Source: Thermoplasmata archaeon M9B2D (GTDB lineage Archaea > Thermoplasmatota > E2 > DHVEG-1). Taken from it: DNA of 5,227 bases. The notes beneath the pieces are model-generated. The model made no database searches, had not been told where the DNA came from, and worked only from the letters and a program-made list of their open reading frames with translations. The position numbers and the translations under genes were made by a program. The stretch is taken from positions 1 to 5,227 of the forward strand of contig MUGD01000142.1 in the NCBI GenBank assembly GCA_002900555.1, in the 5' to 3' direction. Shown in pieces: positions 4,441-5,227 of the stretch; within the stretch, counting starts at the first letter, position 1, and each line of letters opens with the position of its first letter.

Positions 4441-5227
4441 TTGAGCGAAGAATATAGCGTGAAAACTCTAATTCAATACCTCTCTGCAATAGCTTTAGCA
4501 ATTTTTTATCTGATATACCTCGGTTGGACTGCTCTGTCCTCCGATGTACTTGCTGATCCATTGTGGACATGGGTATATTATTTCACACTAGTAATCGGAC
4601 TCTTGTTCCCGATGTACTATGCAATTGGTAAAGAGAACATGGCATGGTTGTGCCTTGGCTTTTCTCTCATCCTCAATTCAATAATGTGGATGGTGTTGCG
4701 CCCACTAGAAGTGGCTGCTGCAGCTATGTTCCTAATTGTTGGATTGCTGTTCTTTATTGCACCATTCCTTGAAACCAGAATGTCGAACTGGACTCTCATC
4801 AAGAACGTATTCCACTTCTTGAAGGGCCTGTTCATTGTACTTGGTGTTGCCCTCTTTGCCAACTTCGACCTGAACGCCATGATTGGAAACACGAGTGCTA
4901 ACCATATCATGCCCCAGTTCATCTATATGGGCGGCGGCATCATGGTTGCATTTGGAGTATGCCTATTGATTTATGGTCTCTTTAACATCTTTAAGATGTA
5001 CACAGGTGAGAAGATAGGTAGCTACTTTGGTGATCTAGCAAAGATCTTCTACATGCTCATGGTCTTGGTTTTCTTACTAGGAATAACATTCAATGTTCTA
5101 TCCTATGCAGGAACTGACTACTGGGCATATGCTGGACCATCAGCCTCAGTTGATTTCTTCAGAGGCTTAGCTGGTCTTGGTAGTGGCAACCTCGGAGCAA
5201 TTCTTCTCATCATCCTATACATCTATG
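4441..5227 (+). CDS. N-terminal part of a large multi-pass membrane protein (262 codons visible)
   Basis: The frame is open from the in-frame stop at 4399-4401 to the right edge and is cut by the window, so no stop is seen. The start is TTG 4441 (or the adjacent TTG 4438), preceded by GGAG; no ATG lies near it. A short acidic, polar N-terminus (LSEEYSVKT) is followed by about eight hydrophobic segments at residues 10-27, 42-60, 67-85, 92-110, 124-141, 160-182, 201-220 and 250 onward. Small-residue and glycine patches occur (MGGGIMVAFG, GLAGLGSGNLGA). The loop at 183-200 (NIFKMYTGEKIGSYFGDLAK) is charged and probably cytosolic. There is no signature of a transporter or enzyme family that I recognise. 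Two - strand frames within it (4376-4570, 4617-4922) are shadows: the + frame has a coherent membrane pattern and they do not. The call of a real gene is firm; the function is unknown. Confidence 0.8.
   Translation, partial: MSEEYSVKTLIQYLSAIALAIFYLIYLGWTALSSDVLADPLWTWVYYFTLVIGLLFPMYYAIGKENMAWLCLGFSLILNSIMWMVLRPLEVAAAAMFLIVGLLFFIAPFLETRMSNWTLIKNVFHFLKGLFIVLGVALFANFDLNAMIGNTSANHIMPQFIYMGGGIMVAFGVCLLIYGLFNIFKMYTGEKIGSYFGDLAKIFYMLMVLVFLLGITFNVLSYAGTDYWAYAGPSASVDFFRGLAGLGSGNLGAILLIILYIY

Noticed and set aside
4376..4570. A - strand frame of 64 codons overlapping the start of the large membrane protein
   Set aside because: It is antisense to the coherent hydrophobic + frame, has a basic, random-looking composition and no supporting site.
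4617..4922. A - strand frame of 101 codons inside the large membrane protein
   Set aside because: It is antisense to well-defined membrane helices of the + frame and has no recognisable domain.
1..5227. CRISPR arrays, tRNA/rRNA genes, insertion sequences, attachment sites
   Set aside because: I found no regularly spaced repeats, no cloverleaf-like segments with the GTTCGA core in a fitting context, no transposase or integrase motifs and no terminal inverted repeats.

Overview
The window looks archaeal. Upstream of several genes there are A/T-rich boxes resembling archaeal TATA elements (TTTAAA, TTAAATA) rather than bacterial -35/-10 pairs. Start codons are a mix of ATG, GTG and TTG, several with GGTG/GGAG-type ribosome binding sites. 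U-rich tracts follow some genes, and base composition is moderate (a little over 40% G+C by eye). An Asgard-type or other uncultured euryarchaeal-like genome would fit, but nothing here proves the lineage, and no rRNA, tRNA or informational gene is present to place it.

Layout, left to right. (1) 2-229 (+): C-terminal end of an unrecognised membrane protein. (2) 230-328: convergent intergenic stretch with a hairpin and U-rich tracts in both directions. (3) 329-967 (-): unrecognised polytopic membrane protein. (4) 1092-1970 (-): SPFH-domain protein of the YdjI-like, C-terminal zinc-ribbon type (COG4260-like), followed by a strong hairpin plus U tract that looks like its terminator. (5) 1971-2201: divergent intergenic region. 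(6) 2202-2480 and 2553-3002 (+): two small membrane proteins, probably one transcript; the first is a two-helix protein with a proline-rich external segment, the second has four predicted helices and an acidic N-terminus. (7) 2999-3751 (-): metallo-beta-lactamase-fold hydrolase of the RNase Z-like type with all metal ligands but without the long exosite arm; its stop codon overlaps that of the convergent gene. (8) 3804-4178 (-): small soluble helical protein of unknown function. (9) 4179-4440: divergent intergenic region with a TATA-like box inside an inverted repeat and further small palindromes. (10) 4441-5227 (+): first 262 codons of a long multi-pass membrane protein that runs off the window; it begins with TTG.

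Only two genes can be assigned to a family: the SPFH/zinc-ribbon protein and the MBL-fold hydrolase. Five of the eight genes encode membrane proteins of no family I recognise, and the SPFH protein presumably acts as a membrane scaffold. The most interesting neighbourhood is therefore the divergent pair of the SPFH scaffold and the two small membrane proteins, which could be a membrane-organisation or membrane-stress module. That link rests on proximity only. I see no mobile element, CRISPR array, defence locus or clear novel system.
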